Below the pieces are notes generated by a model. The model was not told the DNA's origin. It searched no databases and was given only the letters and a program-made list of their open reading frames with translations. A program made the translations under genes and the position numbers. DNA of 33,548 nucleotides from positions 1 to 33,548 of the IMG/VR virus record IMGVR_UViG_3300042908_001243; one strand, 5' to 3'. The DNA is from a virus. Shown piece by piece: positions 27,278 to 33,548 of this stretch; position 1 is the first letter of the stretch; every line of letters starts with the position of its first letter.

Positions 27278-27438
27278 CTTCCTTTCATCCAATTCTTAAT
27301 TAAATCATCCTTAATCATACTCTGTATGACTAATTCGATAATGTGTTCCTTGGCTTGTTCCAAGGTTAGGCTGTCAACATTTTGCCTGATTACTGCGAGT
27401 TTGAATTGTTGCTCCATTGTTAGCTGTGTTGGTTCCAT
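27274..27438 (-). CDS. nblA: Phycobilisome degradation adaptor NblA
   Basis: 54 residues with the NblA pattern: LTMEQQFKLAVIRQNVDSLT, then LEQAKEHIIELVIQ and MIKDDLIKNWMK. NblA dimers dock on phycobilisomes and bring them to the Clp protease, releasing amino acids. Cyanophages of bloom-forming cyanobacteria are known to carry it, presumably to feed phage protein synthesis and reduce light harvesting. It is co-transcribed with tmk, so photosynthetic-antenna breakdown and nucleotide supply are linked in one operon. The gene is strong evidence for a phycobilisome-containing host. There is only a weak ribosome-binding site before the ATG at 27438. Confidence 0.87.
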   Translation of the reverse strand: MEPTQLTMEQQFKLAVIRQNVDSLTLEQAKEHIIELVIQSMIKDDLIKNWMKGR

Positions 27439-27510
27439 TGTTTTACTCTTTTGATTAGTTGATTATGGACTATATTACTTCTGGACATTGCAATACTATA
27501 GAAAATTGAT

Positions 27511-27571
27511 TCTATATATATTATATCAAAAAAACAATCGTTTTGTATCAGGGGGATACAAAATCTAAAAT
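27511..27571. repeat. Copy 1 of a 60-bp repeat with palindromic core
   Basis: The core 27541-27563 has arms TTTTGTATC and GATACAAAA with centre AGGGG. Copy 2 lies at 30425-30485. The flanks agree closely in the same orientation, but the centre is reversed (CCCCT) in copy 2. It lies about 43 bp upstream of the -35 box of the PcfJ-like gene. Confidence 0.8.
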
Positions 27572-27605
27572 CGCAACACCTTAAAAAAATATTTTCAGAA
27601 ACCGC

Positions 27606-27634
27606 TTGACATTTTAAGAAGTGGGGGGTATATT
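27606..27634 (+). promoter_or_regulatory. Promoter of the PcfJ-like gene
   Basis: TTGACA (27606-27611), 17-bp spacer beginning TTTTAA and ending GGGGGG, TATATT (27629-27634). Confidence 0.7.
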
Positions 27635-27710
27635 GAGAAATAAGGCAAGGGCAGAGCCGACCGCAAATCAAACTCTACCCTTGAGTGAACATCACTAAGA
27701 GGATCTTATC

Positions 27711-29675
27711 ATGTCATTAAATAACAAACGCATTCCATTGGCCGTCCGAGTCCGTAACGCTTCTACTCTACAAGAGGCAATGTTTGAGGAAGGCGTTGAT
27801 CTAGTCGCGGGTCAACTAGAAATCATCTTCAATACCAACACCCGCGAATTAACGTGGGAAGAAATCGAATACATACAATCACTATTTACTGTTGCTAATA
27901 AAGAGTGGAACAGTATTAATTTCGACACAAAAAGTTTTGAACAATTGATTGAGGGTAAGTCACGCGGTGCGCGGTATCTTGCTTATCAGGTGGTAGAAGC
28001 CGAAAAACAAGATAAGCAATTTGACATGACCCAAGCCCGAAAAGATTGGGCTGCAACAAAGGAGTTGCGCTATTGGGCGAAGTCCCATACTGAAGACTTG
28101 ACGCTATGTGGTTTGGGATATGAAAAATACCTGACTGAAGACGGTATTTGGAAACCTGTAAGCCGATTATATGATCGTTGGAACAACTATAACGAGAAAA
28201 ACGCCGAAAAGCGATTCAGTGTAGATACCGGAATGCTGCTAAGTCTGGGTATTCGGTACGCATGGCAAGCCGAACGATTCCTGAACCTCTATAAAGAAGT
28301 GATGAACGCCAAGCGGTCATGGCGTAGCTGCTATCAAGTCAACCAAGAAAAAGTTCTACAAATTGCCACAACGCCAAACTACAACCGACTGCCATTGTGG
28401 GTCAAAAAGGCAATGGTTAACGCTGATGCTTTTGAGGTTCATTCCGACCGGATCGGGAATATCTGGCGGCTTCGTGACTGTGCCCGTGCCTGGAAATGGT
28501 GTGGCAATCTTCCCAAGGGGATTGCCGAACGGGTTGGACGGATGCCAGTTAAAAGCCGTTTCTTGGCTAAATTGGCATGGGATGAAATCGTGGGGGATGA
28601 CCGCGCAGGTTGGTCATTTTTTCACGGCCATGAGTGGCAACATTGGAATCGTCAGAATTTGACAAGTGAGTTTTGGTTGAAATTCCGCGAGTTTGAACAG
28701 ATGAACTTCGGTCAATTATTGCCCTACATTATGGGTGATGAAAACGGAGAATGGAGTCGGAGTGGGTATTCCCGCAAGTATTATTACATCAAAAAGCATT
28801 ACCGGACTCTATTGGAAGTTGCCCTAAATCTTCCCCATGAGTCACTTCCCTGGACTAAATTAAATCTGTCTAAAAACTCAGATCAATTATTACTGGGCTT
28901 AGTTGATTTCCTTTCTCCTCAGAAAGCCTGTGAACACCTGTTTGGTACAACAGGAAAAGCGACGGTCAAAGCATTTCAAAATAGCTCACCCACACCCCGT
29001 AAATGGGCGATGGTGCTGGTTAATGGCAACGCCGACCTGTTGCAAAAATACCTGAATCTTCAGGAAGATTTAGTTATCGGGTTTCAGGAGGATGCAATCC
29101 CCTTCTTGAAATCGCTATCTTCTGAAGTGGCATTACGGATGCTACAAACCACGACTTTTAAAGTCCGTGGTGAAGTAAATAACGTTGATTCCAATTTAGT
29201 CCGTGATGCGGGCTATCTTTGGAAACAGCTTAATGAAGACGGAACAGGCGCACCGGAATTGGGACGGGTGCGGTGTTGGTTGACTGTTCACGAAACACTA
29301 GCTAAAGAATATGTCCGCCGTCAACCGGACTATGAGTTAAAAGTTAACCCCGATTTTAAACGGGTTCAAGGACTCTGTGCTGTTGATGGTAGTTGGGAAC
29401 TGGAAATCCCAACCTGTAACGCTCAATTAAAACTATGGGGTGAGCAACTATCCCACTGTGTCGGTGGCTATGGTCAAGCGGTCAATAGCGGTCGTTCCAT
29501 TATTCTTGCTGTTCGGGAGCAAGGGCGAGTGACACACACAGTCGAGATGATTCCGTCTAACGGTTCTTACAAATGCCAGCAGTTCTACGGATATCGGAAT
29601 AACTCCGCGCCCGATAGTCTAATTGATTCGGTTATTGGGGCTTTAAATCAAGCCAATTTAGCTAATCCATTTTAA
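27711..29675 (+). CDS. PcfJ-like protein, 654 aa
   Basis: The longest gene in the window. The C-terminal part (CNAQLKLWGEQLSHCVGGYGQAVNSGRSIILAVREQGRVTHTVEMIP then CQQFYGYRNNSAPD) has the PcfJ signature L-x-HCVGGY and an N-terminal helical body full of Trp. PcfJ-like proteins were named from conjugative plasmids and are common in phages and mobile elements; their activity is unknown, although a conserved His-Cys suggests an enzyme or binding pocket. Family call is confident for the C-terminus, function is not. It has its own promoter, with the palindromic repeat upstream, and is followed by two hairpins. Confidence 0.75.
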   Translation: MSLNNKRIPLAVRVRNASTLQEAMFEEGVDLVAGQLEIIFNTNTRELTWEEIEYIQSLFTVANKEWNSINFDTKSFEQLIEGKSRGARYLAYQVVEAEKQDKQFDMTQARKDWAATKELRYWAKSHTEDLTLCGLGYEKYLTEDGIWKPVSRLYDRWNNYNEKNAEKRFSVDTGMLLSLGIRYAWQAERFLNLYKEVMNAKRSWRSCYQVNQEKVLQIATTPNYNRLPLWVKKAMVNADAFEVHSDRIGNIWRLRDCARAWKWCGNLPKGIAERVGRMPVKSRFLAKLAWDEIVGDDRAGWSFFHGHEWQHWNRQNLTSEFWLKFREFEQMNFGQLLPYIMGDENGEWSRSGYSRKYYYIKKHYRTLLEVALNLPHESLPWTKLNLSKNSDQLLLGLVDFLSPQKACEHLFGTTGKATVKAFQNSSPTPRKWAMVLVNGNADLLQKYLNLQEDLVIGFQEDAIPFLKSLSSEVALRMLQTTTFKVRGEVNNVDSNLVRDAGYLWKQLNEDGTGAPELGRVRCWLTVHETLAKEYVRRQPDYELKVNPDFKRVQGLCAVDGSWELEIPTCNAQLKLWGEQLSHCVGGYGQAVNSGRSIILAVREQGRVTHTVEMIPSNGSYKCQQFYGYRNNSAPDSLIDSVIGALNQANLANPF

Positions 29676-29686
29676 AAATAGTCGAA

Positions 29687-29728
29687 ACGGGGTTAACCGC
29701 CCCGTATGCAAGGATTAGCCCCCTTGCA
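29687..29728 (+). other. Two adjacent hairpins after the PcfJ-like gene
   Basis: ACGGGG/CCCCGT (29687-29705) and TGCAAGG/CCTTGCA (29707-29728). No T-run. They may protect the 3' end of the long message or punctuate expression of the tiny membrane gene that follows. Confidence 0.5.
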
Positions 29729-29759
29729 CTGATGATGACAGGCTAAAAAGGATAAAAAC

Positions 29760-29855
29760 ATGGAATCTCAACAAATCATTTCAATCGTTCTCGAATCCCT
29801 CCTTGGTATCGGATGCGGCATTCTTGCAGCCTATTTACTCCGCAAATTCAATTAA
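29760..29855 (+). CDS. Membrane micro-protein, 31 aa
   Basis: Almost entirely one membrane helix (IISIVLESLLGIGCGILAAYLL) with RKFN at the end, behind AAAGGA. The next gene begins 11 bases later. Tiny helices of this kind are common in phages as holin-like or inhibitory peptides; nothing specific can be said. Confidence 0.5.
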   Translation: MESQQIISIVLESLLGIGCGILAAYLLRKFN

Positions 29856-29866
29856 CAAAGGAAACC

Positions 29867-30220
29867 ATGAATATTGACAATTATTCAGCAATTCTTGAAA
29901 AGGCTTTTGAATTAGGAAAAGTCAATCACCCCGACGCACCCAATCAACATCATGCAGCTTTCGCCAACTCGGTCGCCTGTTTTGTGACAGGAGCGAGTGG
30001 TGGCTATGGGGGGCCGTCAGTCCGTGAACATACATCCGAAAGAATGGGAAGCCGCGAGAAACGCATGGGGAAATGGACTTTTGAAGATGCAGTCAAGTTT
30101 TGTGATAGCCCGTGCTATGGGGAGTTAACGGATTATCACAAGGAAGTCTTCAAAGTTGAACATTGCTTTGATGACTCAGAGGAGGATCTGGAAATTCTCC
30201 AAGGTCGATTTCCTGATTAA
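29867..30220 (+). CDS. Hypothetical protein, 117 aa
   Basis: Not recognised. Start chosen at the ATG 29867, eight bases after AAAGG; an upstream in-frame ATG at 29813 lies inside the membrane-peptide gene. The sequence holds HAAFANSVACFVTGASGGYGGPSVREHTSERMGSREKRMGKW and an acidic C-terminus. No motif for an enzyme is clear. Confidence 0.55.
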   Translation: MNIDNYSAILEKAFELGKVNHPDAPNQHHAAFANSVACFVTGASGGYGGPSVREHTSERMGSREKRMGKWTFEDAVKFCDSPCYGELTDYHKEVFKVEHCFDDSEEDLEILQGRFPD

Positions 30221-30335
30221 GAAATGCCAGGTGTGTAATATCCCACTTTCCACTCAAAACCGTTCGGGATATTGCAAAAAACATCGAGAGCATAGTCCTA
30301 GTCGCAAGGCTAGAAAAAATCACAAATACAGATAG
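30171..30335 (+). CDS. Small zinc-finger protein, 54 aa
   Basis: Residues 18-40 (KCQVCNIPLSTQNRSGYCKKHRE) give C-x2-C-x12-C-x3-H, a zinc knuckle like those joined to HNH and homing endonucleases in phages, followed by a very basic tail (HSPSRKARKNHKYR). It overlaps the preceding gene by 50 bases if it starts at the ATG 30171, which is long; a later non-ATG start is possible. Likely binds DNA or RNA; no nuclease residues present. Confidence 0.5.
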   Translation: MTQRRIWKFSKVDFLIKKCQVCNIPLSTQNRSGYCKKHREHSPSRKARKNHKYR

Positions 30336-30339
30336 AGAG

Positions 30340-30373
30340 AAGCCCTCCATTTTTAACTCGTGGAGGGCTTTTT
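30340..30373 (+). terminator. Terminator
   Basis: AAGCCCTCCA and TGGAGGGCTT, 10-bp stem, followed by TTTT. Confidence 0.85.
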
Positions 30374-30393
30374 AGTTTAATTTAGACCGAGAA

Positions 30394-30424
30394 TTATTTG
30401 GTAATCGTTAACGTCGTAGTCTCT
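30394..30424 (-). pseudogene. 3' remnant of a second Rha-type antirepressor gene
   Basis: 22 bases (30403-30424) are identical to the 3' end of the Rha-type gene (31748-31769). In the same minus-strand frame they encode ETTTLTITK and a stop, against ETTTLTIIR there. The rest of the gene is gone; copy 2 of the palindromic repeat begins directly at the break. Confidence 0.6.
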
Positions 30425-30485
30425 TCTCTATATATTATATCAAAAAACCAGTCGTTTTGTATCCCCCTGATACAAAATCTAAAAT
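30425..30485. repeat. Copy 2 of the 60-bp repeat with inverted palindrome centre
   Basis: Arms TTTTGTATC and GATACAAAA (30455-30477) with centre CCCCT, the reverse complement of copy 1's AGGGG. Flanks match 27511-27571 in the same orientation. It lies about 24 bp upstream of the next -35 box. Confidence 0.8.
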
Positions 30486-30500
30486 AGTTTGCTTTACCTG

Positions 30501-30529
30501 TTGACACCTGTTGATATTTTGTGTAGTAT
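30501..30529 (+). promoter_or_regulatory. Promoter of the 83-aa gene group
   Basis: TTGACA (30501-30506), 17-bp spacer, TAGTAT (30524-30529). Confidence 0.65.
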
Positions 30530-30562
30530 TAGAAATGTAGACAGGAGACAGGAGCAAACGCC

Positions 30563-30814
30563 ATGACAACCACCAAAGCAAAAACGACCAAAACAAAAGC
30601 AGTTAAAACTTATTACTGCGATCGCAACTTAGCTTTTTACAAAACATCACCCTGGACAGAAGCTCGGTTAACAAATTTCTTTAATTGGGTTGATGACGGT
30701 GGCGATCTAAAACGAGCTATTGATGGATTAAAGACATGGAAAGGGTCGCAATCCTACCGCCTCACCACGTCAGACAACATGGCGATTGATTACGTCCTGA
30801 AATGCTACAGCTAA
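30563..30814 (+). CDS. Hypothetical basic protein, 83 aa
   Basis: Not recognised. A Lys/Thr-rich start (MTTTKAKTTKTKAVKTYYCD) is followed by a helical domain (WTEARLTNFFNWVDDGGDLKRAIDGLKTW). The basic tail suggests nucleic-acid binding. GGAGC lies nine bases before the ATG, behind a strong promoter. Confidence 0.55.
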   Translation: MTTTKAKTTKTKAVKTYYCDRNLAFYKTSPWTEARLTNFFNWVDDGGDLKRAIDGLKTWKGSQSYRLTTSDNMAIDYVLKCYS

Positions 30815-30981
30815 AAATGACCCATTATTTCGGCTACGAAGTCGAGATAAAAGATAAATCAGGGAAGTACGCCTGGTTTATCTACCAAGACGGGGTAATC
30901 ATCTTTTCAAGTGGCTACGATTACCCCACAGAAGCCACAGCCTATGACTGCGCTTGTTCTCGAATTGACACATTGTTTTAG
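30802..30981 (+). CDS. Hypothetical protein, 59 aa
   Basis: Starts at the ATG 30802 inside the previous gene, or at the ATG 30817 just after it. The body is beta-rich (THYFGYEVEIKDKSGKYAWFIYQDGVIIFSSG) and ends in a Cys-containing helix (YDCACSRIDTLF). Not recognised. Overlapping position and the next gene's AGGAG site support a real gene. Confidence 0.5.
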   Translation: MLQLKMTHYFGYEVEIKDKSGKYAWFIYQDGVIIFSSGYDYPTEATAYDCACSRIDTLF

Positions 30982-30990
30982 GAGAGTTAA

Positions 30991-31185
30991 ATGGAAGTAT
31001 TAGCACAGCATTATCTAAATTACAGAGAGCAAAGAGACGATGCTTTCGTTGATAGAAATGACAAGATTTGGAATGAATCCAATAATGCTATGGAGCGAAT
31101 TCTATCTCGCGTCCCAAATGAAAAAATGGTTGAGTTTAAGTCAATCGTTTCAAGGCTATCAAGTCAAGACCAAAATGAAGAATAA
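30991..31185 (+). CDS. Hypothetical protein, 64 aa
   Basis: Not recognised. AGGAG lies seven bases before the ATG. A charged, helical protein (HYLNYREQRDDAFVDRNDKIWNESNNAMERILSRV) likely to form a coiled coil; no DNA-binding motif seen. Confidence 0.55.
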   Translation: MEVLAQHYLNYREQRDDAFVDRNDKIWNESNNAMERILSRVPNEKMVEFKSIVSRLSSQDQNEE

Positions 31186-31212
31186 ACACACTTTACCAGA
31201 GAAAATACAGCC

Positions 31213-31593
31213 ATGAAAATCATCAACGCCACTCCCCATCAAATCATTATCTGTTCAGGTGAAGGGGTTAACCAAGACCCTAAAACCAAGCAATTCACAG
31301 CTTCGGCTGTTGAGATCCTCCACACCCTGCCACCATCGGGAATCATCCCCCGCGTGGCGATGGGGAATACCGAAGCCGAACCCATTTTAGGTATTCCAGT
31401 CCAAAGCGTTCAATATGGCGAGATTGAGGGACTCCCCCCTGCGTCTCCCGATGTTTATTATGTAGTGTCGGGACTGGTAGCAGCAGCCGCCGTTAAAGTG
31501 AACCGGGCTGATTGCCTGGCTCCGGGTGCGCTAGTCAGAAATGCCAATAACCCATCAGAGGTGTTAGGCTGTCTTTTTTTGCAAAAGCCCTGA
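31213..31593 (+). CDS. Conserved phage-type hypothetical protein, 126 aa, with candidate -1 extension
   Basis: The start KIINATPHQIIIC, the PPSGIIPRVAMG middle and the DVYYVVSGLVAAAAVKVNRADCLAPGALVRN end are blocks I associate with a small phage/cyanobacterial family of unknown function. The last codons are CTT TTT TTG CAA AAG CCC TGA, and T-TTT-TTG (31575-31581) is a possible -1 slippery site. The -1 frame then runs 39 codons and encodes a zinc ribbon (see 31581-31700). Confidence 0.6.
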   Translation: MKIINATPHQIIICSGEGVNQDPKTKQFTASAVEILHTLPPSGIIPRVAMGNTEAEPILGIPVQSVQYGEIEGLPPASPDVYYVVSGLVAAAAVKVNRADCLAPGALVRNANNPSEVLGCLFLQKP

Positions 31594-31700
31594 TTGGCGA
31601 CGGTTGCCCCCGGTGTGGTAGTCATAGGCTGGTTAGATATGGTTACACCGAACACGGTCGCCGCCGAATGAAATGCAAGGATTGTAATAAATTATTTTAA
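31581..31700 (+). other. Zinc-ribbon coding frame with no start codon, reachable by -1 frameshift
   Basis: The frame encodes GCPRCGSHRLVRYGYTEH then GRRRMKCKDCNKLF, a C-x2-C / C-x2-C ribbon like that at the start of IS1-type transposases. Upstream, the frame is open only from about 31548, and that stretch has no ATG, GTG or TTG. A -1 shift at T-TTT-TTG would fuse it to the 126-aa protein. It may also be a relic. Confidence 0.45.
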
Positions 31701-31704
31701 AATC

Positions 31705-31735
31705 AACCCTCTAAATATTTAGAGGGTTCTTTTTT
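31705..31735. terminator. Bidirectional terminator
   Basis: AACCCTCTAAAT and ATTTAGAGGGTT form a 12-bp perfect palindrome followed by TC and a T-run. It separates the plus-strand group from the converging Rha-type gene. Confidence 0.9.
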
Positions 31736-31738
31736 TGA

Positions 31739-32428
31739 TTATCTGATAATCGTTAACGTCGTAGTCTCTGGCAACTTCACCCACGGATAAACGATCCGCC
31801 AAACATCGTGACTATAAATATTTTTCGTCATGTACCGGGCGTCGGGAACTTGTTTAATCTCTATCCCCATCTTAATACTCATCGCTTTGAGAGGTCGCCA
31901 ACTGAAGTTAGACTCATGAACTTTATTGAACTTGGCAACCCTGATGATTGACGAATAATCAAAAAGTTCATCCAAAGCCTCGGACAGTTGATTGTTTTCT
32001 TCCTCAAGCAGTGCTTTCTCGGCCTCTAACTTTTCTACCTCTAACGCCAATCGTCCAGCCTCTAGCAAAGCCTGAGCATAGGTTTGTGGTAACGCAAGCG
32101 GGGTCTGAACGTGGTTATTCTTAGCAAGGGAGAAAGCCTCAACTAACCGTTCTTTGCAATCCAAAACCTGATCACTGTTTCGGGAAAACGTCATCAAAAG
32201 TGTTGCTTGTGCTTCATTCAAGAAACAGTAAGAGACTTCGTAAGCCCCACCCTGCGGGCGTCTCACCACGTCCGTTTTAAACGCGACTGGTGTTTTTCGT
32301 TCTAATCGGTCTAAATACTTTGTGATTGTTTGCAGTAAGTTCTTATGTTGAATCCCCAGTTCATCAGCAATCAATCGGGAATCGACAACTAAGGTGTCAT
32401 TCTGTGTGGTAATGTCAAGAATAGCCAT
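31739..32428 (-). CDS. Rha-family phage regulatory protein (antirepressor-like)
   Basis: 229 residues. The N-terminal half is a Rha domain: LVVDSRLIADELGIQHKNLLQTITKYLDRLE, VAFKTDVVRRPQGGAYEVSYCFLNEAQATLLMTFSRNSDQVLDCKERLVEAFS. The Q-G-G/C-x-x-L-x-x-x-Q/A-x-x-L-L-x pattern is diagnostic. A coiled coil follows (EAGRLALEVEKLEAEKALLEEENNQLSEAL) and the C-terminal domain (NFSWRPLKAMSIKMGIEIKQVPDARYMTKNIYSHDVW) is of the kind seen in phage antirepressors. It would act against a repressor, possibly the XRE protein at 13273. It has its own promoter at 32503-32532. Confidence 0.82.
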   Translation of the reverse strand: MAILDITTQNDTLVVDSRLIADELGIQHKNLLQTITKYLDRLERKTPVAFKTDVVRRPQGGAYEVSYCFLNEAQATLLMTFSRNSDQVLDCKERLVEAFSLAKNNHVQTPLALPQTYAQALLEAGRLALEVEKLEAEKALLEEENNQLSEALDELFDYSSIIRVAKFNKVHESNFSWRPLKAMSIKMGIEIKQVPDARYMTKNIYSHDVWRIVYPWVKLPETTTLTIIR

Positions 32429-32502
32429 TGTTTACTCCGTATAAGTAAGTTGTGGTTAGACCCGTTCAAAAGCCAAAAACTTTTGGCGGGTTGCCTATTT
32501 AT

Positions 32503-32532
32503 ATTATAATACAAACCCAACATCTTCACCAA
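32503..32532 (-). promoter_or_regulatory. Promoter of the Rha-type gene
   Basis: On the minus strand, TTGGTG (32532-32527), 18-bp spacer, TATAAT (32508-32503). Near 32467-32490 the 5' UTR contains GCCAAAAG and CTTTTGGC, a short hairpin. Confidence 0.55.
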
Positions 32533-32599
32533 TAAAAATAACCCAACAATTAATAAATCATCGGGTGTGTTGTCCAATTTTAATCAGTGTGCATTATTA

Positions 32600-32989
32600 T
32601 TATAGCACCCTATTCAAAGGTTTTCTTTCTGGAAATAAATCTTTAATTGACCTGACAGCATCAATATAAGACTTACCGAGGTATGTTCCATTCTCTCCAA
32701 AACTAACAGGGATATCAGAAACCGCCCACCACCCAGACCGACTTCTGAACTCAATATACCAATAACCATAGTTGGTATTTTCTCCCGTTGTTTGGGATAT
32801 TAAATTATTTAATTGTTCTGTTTTTGTTTGCATTCGCAACATCATTTCCTCTCTAATTTTTCCTTGAAGTTCCCAGATATCTTTTTTTATAATGTCGTTC
32901 ATCTGATTAGCCAATCTCATCTTGTACCCTGAATCCGTAGCATTCTCGTACTCGGTTATTAAATTTTTTAATGCTTCCGTATCCATCAT
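32600..32989 (-). CDS. Hypothetical protein, 129 aa
   Basis: Not recognised. A helical N-terminal 80 residues (ALKNLITEYENATDSGYKMRLANQMNDIIKKDIWELQGKIREEMMLRM) likely forms a coiled coil; the C-terminus is beta-rich (YGYWYIEFRSRSGWWAVSDIPVSFGENGTYLG). It overlaps the upstream 79-aa gene by four bases. Confidence 0.55.
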   Translation of the reverse strand: MMDTEALKNLITEYENATDSGYKMRLANQMNDIIKKDIWELQGKIREEMMLRMQTKTEQLNNLISQTTGENTNYGYWYIEFRSRSGWWAVSDIPVSFGENGTYLGKSYIDAVRSIKDLFPERKPLNRVL

Positions 32990-33225
32990 CCCACCTCAAA
33001 AGTAACAACATTCCACTTCAATTCTACCTGTAATTCTACCTGTAATTTTACCTGTTCTGATATCCATTTGTCCATACATGAATTAATAAAAACAGGATAA
33101 TCATTACGAGATTGTAGCCATTGTTTAGGATACTTAACTTTCAATTCCTTAATCGTGAAAGTTTCCTCGGATACGGTAACTTCACGATCCAATGCAATCA
33201 GTTTAATTTTAGTTGAATTATTCAT
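32986..33225 (-). CDS. Hypothetical protein with LQVE repeats, 79 aa
   Basis: Not recognised. The C-terminal part contains three repeats of about LQVE (VKLQVELQVELKW) from a 12-bp tandem repeat at 33021-33056. The start (STKIKLIALDREVTVSEETFTIKELKVKYPKQWL) is a small alpha/beta fold. It is coupled to the downstream gene by an ATGA overlap. Confidence 0.5.
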   Translation of the reverse strand: MNNSTKIKLIALDREVTVSEETFTIKELKVKYPKQWLQSRNDYPVFINSCMDKWISEQVKLQVELQVELKWNVVTFEVG

Positions 33226-33264
33226 GATAAAAAGGGACTGGGTTGTGTTGGTGTTGCATTAAAT

Positions 33265-33296
33265 ACAATCTAATGCCCTCCCGGGCAAGAGATTGT
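33265..33296. terminator. Hairpin between two minus-strand genes
   Basis: ACAATCT/AGATTGT outer arms with TGCCC/GGGCA inside. No T-run on the minus strand, so its strength as a terminator is doubtful. It could be a processing or regulatory stem. Confidence 0.45.
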
Positions 33297-33297
33297 C

Positions 33298-33548
33298 TCA
33301 GGTTTGATTGCCGTCGTTAGTGTTTGAATTACTTGCATTGGTAGATACCCCTTTTAACTTCTTTATTATTGCAATAGCTTTTTGATGTTCCGTTGCTAGA
33401 TGCTGATATTTTTCTTGAATGTTTACTAATTGTTCAGAAAAATTAGAGTTAGTTTTCTCCTGTAGCGCGGCTATCTTTTCCCTGAGTTCGTTGTTTTCAA
33501 CCTCAAGCCTGTTTAAATCATTCTCCCTATAATTAGCCTCCCTCTGAA
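33298..33548 (-). CDS. Coiled-coil protein, 5' end outside the window
   Basis: The frame is open from the right edge and stops at TGA 33300-33298; about 83 residues are visible. They form a heptad coiled coil (ENDLNRLEVENNELREKIAALQEK, EQLVNIQEKYQHLATEHQKAI) and end in a Ser/Asn-rich tail. The complete protein and its function cannot be judged from here. Confidence 0.6.
   Translation of the reverse strand, partial: QREANYRENDLNRLEVENNELREKIAALQEKTNSNFSEQLVNIQEKYQHLATEHQKAIAIIKKLKGVSTNASNSNTNDGNQT

Noticed and set aside
32389-32577. Minus-strand open frame over the Rha promoter
   Set aside because: It covers the TATAAT promoter and overlaps the Rha start in another frame, with no ribosome-binding site.

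Overview
The window looks like part of a cyanobacterial mobile element: a phage, a prophage or a phage-plasmid. Three things point to a cyanobacterial host. The octamer GCGATCGC (HIP1) recurs at least 17 times. There is a gene for the phycobilisome-degradation adaptor NblA. The gene set also matches cyanophage and cyanobacterial plasmid content. Most genes are small, packed head to tail with ATGA/TAATG overlaps, and of unknown function. No capsid, portal, tail, integrase or rRNA gene was recognised, so the element type is an inference.

Layout, left to right. (1) 1-1412: the end of a phage-type adenine methyltransferase (Dam) and a RuvC-like resolvase. (2) 2127-8404, minus strand: one long operon with a winged or helical DNA-binding-type protein, a protein with a candidate -1 frameshift extension, several tiny membrane proteins, a membrane-anchored FtsK/HerA-type ATPase, a membrane-anchored M23 peptidase and a membrane-anchored GH108 muramidase. 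This looks like an envelope-crossing DNA delivery, packaging or lysis module. (3) 8528-13154, mainly minus strand: small accessory genes including a DUF5895 protein and an ASCH-domain protein. A XRE-type repressor (13273-13533) appears to control them, because two matching operators (TCTTATA-N7-TATAAGA) overlap its own promoter and that of the leftward operon. (4) 13956-20090, plus strand: the replication module. It has two paralogous winged-helix initiator-like proteins, a helicase-loader-like protein, DnaB, a SANT/Myb-like protein and a C5 cytosine methyltransferase. Four 21-bp iterons followed by AT-rich DNA lie inside the larger initiator gene, like the lambda origin inside gene O.

(5) 20400-22650: a compact TnpB-like Cas12 effector (557 aa, intact RuvC D/E/D residues and zinc ribbon) followed after 19 bp by an eight-repeat CRISPR array, with no cas1 or cas2. 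A degenerate copy of the repeat in antisense orientation covers the 5' UTR and ribosome-binding region of the effector gene, which suggests autoregulation by crRNA or a guide-RNA role. A possible structured RNA and the stump of an AAA ATPase gene follow. (6) 22966-27438: thyX, small unknown genes, the 3' half of a tRNA-Pro(GGG) with its terminator (a candidate attachment site), tmk and nblA. (7) 27711-33548: a PcfJ-like protein, small unknown genes, a zinc ribbon reachable only by -1 frameshift, a Rha-type antirepressor and a partial coiled-coil gene.

Working together, the DnaB module copies the element, ThyX and Tmk supply dTTP, NblA would release amino acids from host phycobilisomes, the methyltransferases may protect the DNA, the Cas12 system may exclude competing elements, and the XRE and Rha proteins set the regulatory state. 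All functional statements are inferred from sequence; no search was run.
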